A stretch of DNA of 16,035 bases from CAYONQ01 sp964405375 (GTDB lineage Bacteria; Planctomycetota; Phycisphaerae; Sedimentisphaerales; Anaerobacaceae). A model generated the notes under the pieces. The model made no database searches, was not told the origin of the DNA, and was given only the letters and a program-made list of their open reading frames with translations. The DNA is taken from the NCBI GenBank assembly GCA_964405375.1, contig CAYONQ010000065.1:1-16035 (forward strand), read 5' to 3'. A program made the position numbers and the translations under genes. Numbering within the stretch: the stretch's first letter is position 1; every line of letters starts with the position of its first letter. Below, piece after piece: positions 1 through 7,561 of this stretch.

Positions 1-51
<51 letters not shown>

Positions 52-375
52 AATACAACTCCCCCCCTTTCGCTATCCAGCGGCGAACCAAAACACTCAC
101 CTGATTTCCAGGCCGCAAAAACGAACTATACTCTCCTCTCCTCGCTTAATAAACCTACAAAATAAGCGCAAAAAGATTAAAACTCTCTGCCTTTCTTTTT
201 AACGTAAACTACGTAGTTTATAATCCCAACACCAAAAGTGCAAACACAAAAAAAACGAAAAAAGTGAAAAAAATCAAAAATTTTCAGTTTTTTTCTCTAT
301 TTTTTACAAAAATCATACCGAAACTACACCCTTTCAGCATACAACACCCCTTTTACCTGCATACCAAATGCCCCA
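52..375. other. Intergenic gap, AT-rich, no gene seen
   Basis: This gap separates the tRNA from the end of the HEAT lipoprotein gene. It holds a perfect 16-bp palindrome at 205-220 and a run of A- and T-tracts at 247-312. No convincing coding frame or U-tailed hairpin was found. A TATAGT hexamer on the minus strand (130-125) could be a -10 box for the tRNA, but it has no good -35 partner. Confidence 0.5.
205..220. promoter_or_regulatory. Perfect 16-bp palindrome, possible operator
   Basis: TAAACTACGTAGTTTA is identical to its own reverse complement over all 16 bases and is centred between 212 and 213. Symmetry of this size is typical of a dimeric repressor site. It lies about 155 bp upstream of the tRNA 5' end and about 155 bp downstream of the HEAT gene stop. 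No regulator gene is next to it, so the operator role is inference. Confidence 0.3.
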
Positions 376-2667
376 TTACTCCGGTTTACCAGACTCTCCG
401 GCTCGTCCGGCGAGGTCAGCCTTCCAGCGTCTCAACTGCTCATCCCATATCGGCCTGGCCTCACCGGCAGTCTTTATTTCAGAAAGCGCCTTTAATAAAG
501 CATTAGGGTCAGCTCTGTCGTCCAAGTCGGTAAGATAATTGTCGATTGAGCGCACAATAACATCGTTCGGTTCTAAGTCCTTCGCCAGCAAACGATTACT
601 CACCAACCGCACCGCCGCCTCCACATTGAGCCACCTCAAGTACACATCCAGAAGACAACCCAAAAACCGTTCTCTCTCCTGCTCTGTTCCAGCAACCTCA
701 CGCAGCATCCCCAAATACTCCGCTGCTCGTTCAAATTCGCCGTTCTCCCTATAAAGCCCCGCCAACCTCTCCCTGATATCCTTAAGCATCTCCGGATTAT
801 TTTCGCTGACGGCCTTTCGCTCCGCTATCTCAAGAAAAGAGATTAACTGCTCATCAGTCAACCTCGCTCTAATGCTTTGCGAGTCGAATCTGGCAATCCA
901 GTCGCTCAACACGGCGGCATCACAGCCGGGACGATTGAATATCCTGCGCATCGCCTGCCACGCCGGCTCGCTGTTGGCTGTAGCTCCTATCTTTTCCACC
1001 AGCCAGGCCAAATCCTCCTGACCGCCAACCTCACCGGCAAGTTCTATCAGCTTCTTCCTTATTATTACGCTGCTATCGTTGACCAAAACCTTCCTAAATC
1101 TCTTTAGAGCCGCTGTTTTATCAATATGGATTAGCCCGTCCACCGCCGCTTCCCGAACCAAATCTGTCTCGTCATTCACTGCCTCTTCAAACAAAGGTGC
1201 AAACCGCCTAATCGATTCAGCCCTGTAAACGCTCTGTGCACACAAACCAGCCATTGCCCTGAGCAATTCTCCGCGAAGAGTACCACCGGCCTTGCCCTGC
1301 GGCTGATTATACCTCTCCACAAGCAGGCCAAGATACCTGTCAACCTCACCTGCTGCCAATCCATCCTGCTCAAGCAGTTTCTTCATAACCTCGGCGCCCT
1401 TCTGTGCCTTCTTTGGGTCCTGCTCAGAAAGATACTCAACTGATAGTTCTAAGGTTTGTTTTCTTACCTCCGGTGGAATCTTGATACCCGAATTAGGCAA
1501 AAACGCATAGTAACACGCCCCCCCCAGCGCAACGAATAGCTCCGTTTTGACCTCATCGTCCTTTTCTACCTTCAACTGCTCCAGCAGCCGCTGGGCCGAA
1601 TCCAGCTCCCCCATCAAACTCAGCAGCTTCGCCGTTCTCAGCCGAACATCCCTGCTCTGGTCAGAAACTAAACTTACCAGAACCGGCCCAAGCCAAGCCG
1701 GCAATTTCGACTTCGTTCCGACACGCCATTGAGAAACCTTCTCCAGCGCCCACAATCGAACCGGCATCTTTGAATCGACCAGATGCACAGCCAAAAATTT
1801 ACCCCTCGCCGCATCATCGCTAATACCATCGTATATCTTACCCAATGCCCCCAGATACAGGTTTCGCCACAGGTCCAATTCGGTCTCCATCTCCCGCACC
1901 CGCGCCTCCTGCCGAATCAGCCAATCCCGCAGGAATGTGTCCTTGCCTTTGCGCTGCAGCTCATCTATGATTTGCCTGCGGGTCTCGGCGTCCTTGCCTA
2001 CCGGTATGCCGAGTGAGCGCACCGTCCTCTCCGCCTCGGCAGCCACCTGCGGGTCAGAGTCGTCAAGCAGCTTTATAAGTCTGAATATCGCTCTCATATC
2101 CGGTTGCAGTCTCAATGCATACATCGCGTTCAACCTTGCCCTGACCGGCAGTGACGAATCTGACGCCATCTCTTCAAGCGGCTTCGATATCTGGTCATAT
2201 TCGAAAATCAACGTAGCCTCCGCAGCCAACTTGGCCCCGGTAAAATCCTCTGTGGCTAATATGTCAAGCAACGGCTGGACAAAGTCACTCTTTTGCCTTA
2301 CAGCCCTCCGCACCGCTCTGCTCTGGCTCAATGCCTCGCAGATGGCCTGCCGCGCATCGCTATTCTCGGGCCGGCTTAATGCCTCAAGCAGAATATTCCT
2401 GGCCAACGGCTCCTCGCTTAGCAGCATCACCGCTGCGGCCTTTACCCGTATCTGTTCGCTTGGCCCTTCAAGCAAAGCCGTTCGATTGATTTCCAGTTGT
2501 GCATCAAGCTCTGTCTCCGAAATCGCCTCATCAGCCGGCACAGCCGGCCTATCTGCATCAACTTCTGGCTGCCGGCATCCTGCCGCCAACAGCAGTATCA
2601 GCAGAACCACCCCCAAATACCCCGTATAGCGACCCTGGACTACCAGAGACAACCGTCTTACACTCAT
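376..2667 (-). CDS. HEAT-repeat lipoprotein with TPR-like C-terminal segment
   Basis: I chose the ATG at 2667, giving 763 residues. From it the protein opens with MSVRR, a long hydrophobic stretch (about 14-29) and a lipobox-like LAAGC with Cys31: a normal lipoprotein signal peptide. An AAGG lies 9 bases upstream. The frame stays open to an ATG at 2760, but that would put 31 Arg/Lys-rich residues before the signal peptide and would make an inverted repeat (2688-2755) coding. The mature protein is mostly alternating amphipathic helices of HEAT type (for example VRARLNAMYAL, VRLRTAKLLSLMG, LVREAAVDGLIHID). A TPR-like stretch follows near 627-700 (LAGLYRENGEFERAAEYL). Proteins of this build are scaffolds. 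The partner is unknown and no catalytic motif is visible. It probably sits lipid-anchored in the periplasm, downstream of xerD on the same strand. Confidence 0.8.
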   Translation of the reverse strand: MSVRRLSLVVQGRYTGYLGVVLLILLLAAGCRQPEVDADRPAVPADEAISETELDAQLEINRTALLEGPSEQIRVKAAAVMLLSEEPLARNILLEALSRPENSDARQAICEALSQSRAVRRAVRQKSDFVQPLLDILATEDFTGAKLAAEATLIFEYDQISKPLEEMASDSSLPVRARLNAMYALRLQPDMRAIFRLIKLLDDSDPQVAAEAERTVRSLGIPVGKDAETRRQIIDELQRKGKDTFLRDWLIRQEARVREMETELDLWRNLYLGALGKIYDGISDDAARGKFLAVHLVDSKMPVRLWALEKVSQWRVGTKSKLPAWLGPVLVSLVSDQSRDVRLRTAKLLSLMGELDSAQRLLEQLKVEKDDEVKTELFVALGGACYYAFLPNSGIKIPPEVRKQTLELSVEYLSEQDPKKAQKGAEVMKKLLEQDGLAAGEVDRYLGLLVERYNQPQGKAGGTLRGELLRAMAGLCAQSVYRAESIRRFAPLFEEAVNDETDLVREAAVDGLIHIDKTAALKRFRKVLVNDSSVIIRKKLIELAGEVGGQEDLAWLVEKIGATANSEPAWQAMRRIFNRPGCDAAVLSDWIARFDSQSIRARLTDEQLISFLEIAERKAVSENNPEMLKDIRERLAGLYRENGEFERAAEYLGMLREVAGTEQERERFLGCLLDVYLRWLNVEAAVRLVSNRLLAKDLEPNDVIVRSIDNYLTDLDDRADPNALLKALSEIKTAGEARPIWDEQLRRWKADLAGRAGESGKPE

Positions 2668-2687
2668 TTTGGATAACCTTAAAGAAA

Positions 2688-2755
2688 CCCTGTTAGAAGT
2701 CCGCCCCGTTTGACGCACGGCACTAATCACTTTCAGTGATTTACTTTTAACAGGG
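2688..2755 (-). repeat. Inverted repeat enclosing a small hairpin, upstream of the HEAT gene
   Basis: The arms 2688-2699 (CCCTGTTAGAAG) and 2744-2755 (CTTTTAACAGGG) pair over 12 bp with one mismatch. Between them AATCACT-ttc-AGTGATT (2725-2741) forms a perfect 7-bp stem with a 3-base loop. On the minus strand the outer stem is followed by GTTTCTTT and then the AAGG of the HEAT gene. It could act as a 5'-UTR structure or attenuator, or as a weak terminator after xerD. Its position supports the downstream start at 2667. Confidence 0.5.
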
Positions 2756-2882
2756 CGCATCCACTCAGCCGCGTTCCCACTTTGCGACTTATCGCAAAAT
2801 AGTGTCCTGCTATCATAATAATCCTAAAACTACATTCAAGTCAACCATCGTTCTCCGTGAATGCGCTTACTCATTCACATTT

Positions 2883-3821
2883 CTACGGCCTCGGGTGGTA
2901 TTTCCTGTGAATCTCCCGTAACCTCTGCTGGTCAACATGTATGTAAATCTGCGTGGTAGCAATGTCAACGTGCCCGAGCATCTCCTGGACGCTGCGTAAA
3001 TCGGCCCCGCCGGCCAATAGATGCGTGGCAAAACAATGCCTCAACGTATGAACGGTCAAATTTTTGGGCAGGCCGGCACGAAGGGCATATTTCTTGATTA
3101 GCCGCCAGATTTCAATACGGCTCATAGCCCGGCCGGTTCGGCTAAGCAGCATAAAATCGCCGCTTTCCGGCTTAGCCAGTTTCGGCCACAGCTCCGCTAA
3201 GTACTGACTTGCTGCTGCGATGGCGATCTTGCCGAGCGGGATTATGCGTTCTCTATTGCCCTTACCCACGCAGCGGAGATACCCGATGTCAAGATTCAAA
3301 TCGCCGGTTTTAAGGCCTGCTAACTCACTTGCACGCATCCCGGTGGCATAGAGCAACTCAAGCATCGCCCTGTCGCGAAGGTAAAAAGGCTCAACTGGTG
3401 AAGGGGCATTAAGGAGATTAATGACCTGCTGCTTGCTGCAGATGGTGGGCAGCCTCTGCCAAAGCTTTGGGGCTTCAAGAGTTGCGGTAAAATCGTCTTC
3501 GATAAGGCCGATTAGCTTGGCAAACCTCAGGAACATCCTTATGGCAACCAGGGAGCGTTTAATCGAGCTTTCGCTTCTATTTTCGGCGGTGAGGATTCGC
3601 ATATAGCTGTGGATGTGGGCTGGTTTTATTTGCTGTAAGCTATTGACATTATTAGACTTGCAGTGTTCAAGGAATTTTTTAAGGTCTCGGCCGTAGGCCA
3701 AAACGGTATTTTCAGCCAGCCCTGCCTCAACGGTCAGGTAGTTGAGAAAGTCCTTGACGTTCCGGCCTAAAGGCAGCGTAAGTAGTTTATCCGTAACGGA
3801 TTGTGTTTGAACGGAAGACAC
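2883..3821 (-). CDS. xerD: Site-specific tyrosine recombinase, XerD/XerC type
   Basis: The protein has 312 residues, a little longer than the roughly 300 usual for Xer proteins. The N-terminal SAM-like core-binding domain (about 20-105) contains the typical AGLAENTVLAYGRDLKKF. The catalytic domain carries the complete set: Arg163 (ATGMRASELAGL), Lys187 (VGKGNRER), His258 and Arg261 (HTLRH), His284 (LGHVDIATTQ) and the nucleophile Tyr293 (QIYIHV). It ends in HPRP, close to the usual Xer ending. Xer recombinases resolve chromosome dimers at dif with FtsK. No dif-like site or mobile-element boundary was seen nearby, so a housekeeping role is more likely than an integrase role. The start is GTG with a poor Shine-Dalgarno. 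No closer good start exists before the conserved domain. Confidence 0.93.
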   Translation of the reverse strand: MSSVQTQSVTDKLLTLPLGRNVKDFLNYLTVEAGLAENTVLAYGRDLKKFLEHCKSNNVNSLQQIKPAHIHSYMRILTAENRSESSIKRSLVAIRMFLRFAKLIGLIEDDFTATLEAPKLWQRLPTICSKQQVINLLNAPSPVEPFYLRDRAMLELLYATGMRASELAGLKTGDLNLDIGYLRCVGKGNRERIIPLGKIAIAAASQYLAELWPKLAKPESGDFMLLSRTGRAMSRIEIWRLIKKYALRAGLPKNLTVHTLRHCFATHLLAGGADLRSVQEMLGHVDIATTQIYIHVDQQRLREIHRKYHPRP

Positions 3822-4000
3822 CCGGTAAATGATTATTTATTAACGATTATTGATTATTGAAAGCCGATTCCGAATACACCAGGGTAATATAAACGCTATC
3901 CAATAAACGCTTTAATAACACTAATATCGGCGTTTAAACAACCTAATCTTTAGCTGTGAACTTGCATTAAGATGGGCAATATAGGCAAATTTGGTAAGTA

Positions 4001-4120
4001 AAAAATGAGAAAAATGGAGAAAAATGGAGAAAAATGGAGAAAAAATGCAAAAAATAGAGAAAAATGGAGAAATTTTGCGAAAAATTACAAAAAAATGAGA
4101 AAAAATGAGAAAAAGAGAGA
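4001..4120. repeat. Twelve 10-bp A-tract units in exact register (phased A-tracts)
   Basis: From 4001 to 4120 the sequence falls into twelve decamers with consensus AAAATGGAGA. Nearly all start with four or five A, and there is no register slip over 120 bp. The clearest copies are at 4011, 4021, 4031 and 4061, with divergent ones at 4041, 4071 and 4081. A-tracts repeated every 10 bp, about one helical turn, are known to cause strong intrinsic DNA curvature. The units abut each other, so this is not a CRISPR array. Confidence 0.75.
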
Positions 4121-4128
4121 CGGATTTT

Positions 4129-4158
4129 AACCGCGGAGGTCGCCAAGAGCGCAGAGAA
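4129..4158. repeat. 9-bp-period GC-rich repeat
   Basis: Three consecutive 9-mers, CGCGGAGGT, CGCCAAGAG and CGCAGAGAA (4132-4158), follow TTTTAAC. From memory, intergenic repeats of this look (CGCAGAG with a 9-base period) occur in many environmental bacterial genomes. That resemblance cannot be verified here. Confidence 0.5.
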
Positions 4159-4165
4159 AAAATTG

Positions 4166-4278
4166 GTCAGGAGATCAGGAAATCAAAGTATGAGGTTGTG
4201 GGTATCAGGGGAGCAGGGTATCAGGAGATAAGGAAATTGAATATCGAACACCGAACAAGGAGTTACGAATGTTGAAGT
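4166..4278. repeat. ATCAGG-rich and GAACA-type interspersed repeat block
   Basis: 4166-4233 repeats variants of ATCAGGAGA and ATCAGGGGA. 4236-4278 reads ATTGAATATCGAACACCGAA and onward, with spaced GAACA, CGAAC and CGAAT words. The segment looks like an extragenic interspersed repeat rather than coding DNA. Its function is unknown. Confidence 0.45.
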
Positions 4279-4360
4279 GAATGAGTCGATGCTGGATGCT
4301 CGCAAAAATGAGGAGAATTTGGGGAAATTTACTATTTTTTCCGTTTTTTCTTTTTTTTTG

Positions 4361-4389
4361 TTGACAGAGTGTCTGCCCAGTGGTAAATA
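4361..4389 (+). promoter_or_regulatory. Candidate promoter for the TPR-LolA-C39 operon
   Basis: A perfect -35 hexamer TTGACA (4361-4366) follows a T-run. After 17 bases comes TAAATA (4384-4389), a weak -10 match. It would give a 5' leader of about 130 bases containing the GGGGACAAC repeats and a strong AGGAGG ribosome site at 4515-4520. The -35 is convincing; the -10 is not. Confidence 0.35.
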
Positions 4390-4417
4390 TCAAGCAGCTT
4401 TTGGGGAAGGATTTAAT

Positions 4418-4444
4418 GGGGACAACGGGGACAACGGGGACATT
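4418..4444. repeat. GGGGACAAC x3 (9-bp period)
   Basis: GGGGACAAC occurs at 4418-4426 and 4427-4435, and GGGGACATT at 4436-4444. This is a second 9-bp-period array in the same gap, about 85 bases before the first gene of the operon and inside its likely leader. Confidence 0.6.
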
Positions 4445-4528
4445 CAGAAGCGTACTGCATTCGCAGGGACGCTTGCGGTCTAAAACAAACAGCAAATCTA
4501 ACCTTAAATCAAGCAGGAGGTCAAAATA

Positions 4529-6568
4529 ATGGTTAAGAAAGCTCTTTTTGCGGTTTTAGCTCTGTTCGGTCTTGTAATTCTTCTGGGGACGAGGATATGT
4601 TTTGCGGATGCGCTGGGCCAGCTTGAAAAGGTGGAGACATATAAGTGGTATCCGGCACAGGCAGAGGCAATCTATCAGGAAATTACACGGGATTATCCGG
4701 GCAGTGACTACGCGCTGACAGCACACAAAAATCTTATAGTCTCATATCTGTCGGCGAAAAGAGATGGTGATGCCCAGCAGACGCTTGAAAAATTGACTGC
4801 GGATTTTTCCGGCCAACCGGGATTGCCGGCGGCACTCTACGATATCGCAAGGATATATGAGCGGACAAAGAAGTACGAAAAAGCAACCGGTATCTATCAG
4901 CAAATCATCCAACAGTATCCAGATAGTTCATCAACTGATAAAGCACAGTTGGCGGGTCCGAGGATAGCTGTTTTGTCTCATATAGAGCTAAAAGATGAGA
5001 TTGCCGCTGCTGCGGCGACGGGCAGTTTAATTGCAGAATTTAACGGCCATTCTGAACTGCCGGGGTCTCTTTACGATATAGCGAGAAGATATGAAAGGGC
5101 AAAGAAATACGATAAGGCAAAGGGGCTGTATCAACAGATAATCCAGCAGTATGCAGAAAGTTCCGCTGCTGGGAAGGCGCAGTTAGCTGTTAAGAGGACA
5201 GATGTTATGCTTCTTATTAAATCAGCAGAGCCGAACGCCGTTGATGAGGCGATTGAGGACTTAATTGCTGATTTCGCCAGCCATCCGGCTCTGTCGGAGA
5301 CACTTTTTGATATTGCGGAAAAGGGCTATGAAAAACTAAGGACACCGGTGGGCTACGAAAGGGCAAAGAGGATTTATCAGCAGGTAATACAGCGGTATCC
5401 CGACAGCTCTCACGCAGCGAGGGCCAGACTGCTCGTTCCAAAGATGGATATCCTCTCGTCAATCCGCAATAATGAATATGAACAGGCCAGTATACTCACT
5501 GAAAAGCTGATTGCCGATTTCGCCGGCCATTCGTATCTGGCATCGTGCATCAATGTGATAGTAAACAAGATTGGGGAGAAATATTATGCAAAGGCCTTTC
5601 GATTCGAGACGGAAGGCAGGGAAGATGAGGCCAAAGAGTATTATAGAAGAGCGGTGGCAATATGGGAAAAAGTCATAACACAGTTACCTGCTTCTGCTGC
5701 ATATACCCCACAGGCCTGCCACAGGGTAGCTTACTGTTGCTTTGAACATACGGGTGAATACGAAAAAGCCATCGGGCTCTGTCAGAACATTGTTATTAAC
5801 TGGCCTGACTATAAGTATGTCGGTGACGTCCAATTTCTGATAGGCAATTATTACGAGAGGTTACAATACGCAGGACTTATTCCGGAACCCGAAGCAGACA
5901 TTATCATAGAGCAAGCTTACCAGACAGTTGTAAATAAATATCCCGACTGCGATAAATTCGAATACGCCCTGCTGAAGTTAGCCGAGCTGAATTTTGAGAA
6001 AGGGCAATGGAGCAAAGCCGCTGTCTATTACGAATTATTCTTGACAACATTTCCTGATGTCGAGCGGCCGGGCAGAATTTTATATCCTTTAGGCCAAGCT
6101 TATGATAATATGGGCGAAGTAGGTGAGGCCCTAAGGGTTTATAACGAGTTTTTGCAAAAAGCTCATACTGGAGACCCTCGTGTAGAAAGTATAAGGCGAA
6201 GGATTGAGCAGTTAACAGATTCGGATGCCAAAACTACTAAAAATATTCTTTCAGACATTTTGTTAAGCACCGTATATGGTGGATGTCTTTGTGCACCTAG
6301 CCTCGGGAGCGATTGTGCGGTTGGGGGCAATGGCGGTATATGCACTTATCCCATCTGTTCATGGGAAGGAGGGTGCGATTGTGAGGAAGCTGGTCGTAAA
6401 TGTTATTTTGACCCGGTGATGCCGGATAATTGTGTTGACACTACAAGGTCTTGTAACGGGGGATGTTATGCTTCTTATTGTTACGTTTATGGTAGCCAGT
6501 GTAAATACTGGACGAGGTGGCGTAGTTGTAATTTGGATACGAAGCCCCATTGTTATTACGACGAATGA
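4529..6568 (+). CDS. Secreted TPR protein with double-glycine motif and Cys-rich C-terminal tail
   Basis: The protein has 679 residues. A Sec signal peptide (about 1-26, ending ICFA) is followed by TPR/Sel1-like helical repeats. Four copies of a roughly 78-residue unit start near 89, 167, 245 and 327 (L-I-A-D-F-x-G-H-P-x-L), each with a YERAKKYDKAKGLYQQIIQQY-like TPR helix pair. More divergent TPRs run to about 560. Residues 574-585 (LSDILLSTVYGG) match the class II bacteriocin leader pattern: L-12, S-11, L-7, V-4, G-2, G-1. The last 94 residues hold 15 Cys and many Gly, Tyr and Ser, unlike the rest. AGGAGG lies 8 bases before the ATG. It heads an operon with a LolA-like gene (33 bp gap) and a C39-like peptidase. 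I infer a carrier whose tail is cut off outside the cytoplasm. The tail could instead be a stable disulfide-rich domain. Confidence 0.85.
   Translation: MVKKALFAVLALFGLVILLGTRICFADALGQLEKVETYKWYPAQAEAIYQEITRDYPGSDYALTAHKNLIVSYLSAKRDGDAQQTLEKLTADFSGQPGLPAALYDIARIYERTKKYEKATGIYQQIIQQYPDSSSTDKAQLAGPRIAVLSHIELKDEIAAAAATGSLIAEFNGHSELPGSLYDIARRYERAKKYDKAKGLYQQIIQQYAESSAAGKAQLAVKRTDVMLLIKSAEPNAVDEAIEDLIADFASHPALSETLFDIAEKGYEKLRTPVGYERAKRIYQQVIQRYPDSSHAARARLLVPKMDILSSIRNNEYEQASILTEKLIADFAGHSYLASCINVIVNKIGEKYYAKAFRFETEGREDEAKEYYRRAVAIWEKVITQLPASAAYTPQACHRVAYCCFEHTGEYEKAIGLCQNIVINWPDYKYVGDVQFLIGNYYERLQYAGLIPEPEADIIIEQAYQTVVNKYPDCDKFEYALLKLAELNFEKGQWSKAAVYYELFLTTFPDVERPGRILYPLGQAYDNMGEVGEALRVYNEFLQKAHTGDPRVESIRRRIEQLTDSDAKTTKNILSDILLSTVYGGCLCAPSLGSDCAVGGNGGICTYPICSWEGGCDCEEAGRKCYFDPVMPDNCVDTTRSCNGGCYASYCYVYGSQCKYWTRWRSCNLDTKPHCYYDE
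4793..5740 (+). repeat. Internal 234-bp tandem coding repeats in the TPR gene
   Basis: The protein motif LTADFSGQPGLP / LIAEFNGHSELP / LIADFASHPALS / LIADFAGHSYLA recurs with starts at 4793, 5027, 5261 and 5507. The spacing is 234, 234 and 246 bp. The first three units are best conserved, including the YQQIIQQY helix. This points to expansion by tandem duplication within the gene. Confidence 0.7.
6248..6565 (+). other. Putative double-glycine leader plus 15-Cys core inside the TPR gene
   Basis: Codons 6248-6283 encode LSDILLSTVYGG and 6284-6565 encode the 94 residues after the Gly-Gly. Cys fall at residues 586, 588, 596, 605, 610, 616, 618, 625, 635, 642, 646, 651, 658, 667 and 675. Thirteen of the 15 Cys codons are TGT, against about half in the rest of the gene, so the tail may have a different origin. 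Cleavage after GG would leave an N-terminal Cys. The leader assignment rests on pattern match and on the C39-like gene downstream. Confidence 0.45.
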
Positions 6569-6601
6569 GAACTTGTAATTCTATGAAAGAGGAGTTGTAT
6601 A

Positions 6602-7561
6602 ATGAATACGAAAAGAAAATGTAGTTTAATTGCAGCGGCGGCATTTACTCTTGCAACCAGCGGTGCAGGCCAGACAGCAAAATCTTTCCTGTCTGTTCAG
6701 GACATTCTCTCAGAATGGCAGAGTAATTACGGTTCGTTGAAGTCAATGAAAGTTTCTTATTGCGAGAAGGTTGTAAGTGCGGAGCCGTCTCCAGCAGACC
6801 CTAATTTTGTTAGAACATCGCTTATGTGGAACTATTTAGAGAAAATAGAGCAGGAAGGCAGGTTTCGTTCGCGCTATTCGACGGCAGAGGAGGGTTTCGC
6901 TAAAAGCGATGGTATCAGGGAGATGGTGTTTGATGGTGCTTATCAGAAGATATATATTCCTGCTGAGAAAGAAGGAAGAATTTATGCCGGTTTATCCAAT
7001 AGGAATATTGGAACAGGTAATGTCTTGAAGCGTTATTTGCTGTCAGAGCCCTACATAGAACGGCCCTTTGTAGAAAGTGAGGAGTCTATATTCAGTAAGG
7101 CCGTAAAGAGAGGACTTACCGACCCCAATTTTACAATATACGTTCGTCCTACCCTGGAAGAGGTGGCTGGCGAGATGTGCCACGTTTTAGAGCTCGATTT
7201 TATTAGAAGTGACAAAGAGAAATGCAAAACAGAGATTATCTGGGTTGCTCACGAAAAGGGGATGTTTCCTCTCAGACATCAACAATTTGACCCCAAGGGT
7301 GCAATTACGCATGAAATGACCGTTGAGCAAACAGACTTTGCTGAGACAAAAGAAGGCGGTTTATGGTTTCCTAAGAAGGCGTCACGTACGATAAATCTTC
7401 CTGAATATTTTGGTGTTGTAAAATATGAATTTAATGTATTTGAATTTGTGCCAGGTATCGAAGTGGACCCGAACACTTTCCAGCTTGATTTCCCGAATGG
7501 GACTCGTGTATTTGACGCGGAGCTGGGGCTTAACTACATTGTTGGAGTCAAGGGATATTGA
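6602..7561 (+). CDS. Secreted LolA/LolB-like (outer-membrane lipoprotein-sorting type) protein
   Basis: The protein has 319 residues. A signal peptide (MNTKRKCSLIAAAAFTLATS, cleavage near 22-24) precedes a beta-rich body typical of the LolA/LppX-like fold (COG2834 type). A helix near 30-45 (VQDILSEWQSNYGSLKSMKVSY) is followed by alternating strands such as REMVFDGAYQKIYIP, CHVLELDFI, TEIIWVAHEKGMFPLRHQQFD and GGLWFPKKASRTIN. The ending FPNGTRVFDAELGLNYIV resembles C-termini I associate with planctomycete proteins of this kind. The fold binds lipid or hydrophobic ligands in the periplasm; the ligand here is unknown. AAGAGGAG lies 7 bases before the ATG. Its stop overlaps the next start (TGATG), so it is translationally coupled to the C39-like gene and probably works with it. 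The family assignment is from sequence style only. Confidence 0.7.
   Translation: MNTKRKCSLIAAAAFTLATSGAGQTAKSFLSVQDILSEWQSNYGSLKSMKVSYCEKVVSAEPSPADPNFVRTSLMWNYLEKIEQEGRFRSRYSTAEEGFAKSDGIREMVFDGAYQKIYIPAEKEGRIYAGLSNRNIGTGNVLKRYLLSEPYIERPFVESEESIFSKAVKRGLTDPNFTIYVRPTLEEVAGEMCHVLELDFIRSDKEKCKTEIIWVAHEKGMFPLRHQQFDPKGAITHEMTVEQTDFAETKEGGLWFPKKASRTINLPEYFGVVKYEFNVFEFVPGIEVDPNTFQLDFPNGTRVFDAELGLNYIVGVKGY

Larger units (their letters stand above)
3822..4528. other. Repeat-rich intergenic gap between divergent genes
   Basis: About 700 bp without a credible gene. 3822-4000 is AT-rich and presumably holds the xerD promoter (GATTATT three times between 3830 and 3860; AAACGCT twice near 3892-3912). From 4001 to about 4280 and again at 4418-4444 the DNA consists of short-period repeats, listed separately. 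The 4200-4500 minus-strand open frame reads through these repeats and has no ribosome site. Confidence 0.7.

Noticed and set aside
1937..2629. Plus-strand open frame of 230 codons
   Set aside because: It lies antisense within the HEAT lipoprotein gene, is Ser/Ala-rich low-complexity in translation and has no ribosome site. The minus-strand lipoprotein with repeats and lipobox explains the region.
2883..3821. Integrase of a mobile island next to the tRNA
   Set aside because: The protein is typical XerC/D in length and ending. No attachment-site duplication of the tRNA end was found, the tRNA 3' end is outside the window, and the neighbouring genes are not phage or ICE genes.
4001..4120. Possible CRISPR array
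   Set aside because: The 10-bp units abut without spacers, the repeats are too short and no cas gene is present.
4205..4495. Minus-strand open frame of 96 codons in the repeat gap
   Set aside because: Its sequence is a read-through of the GGGGACAAC and GAACA repeats (giving VPVVPVVP). It has no ribosome site or domain.
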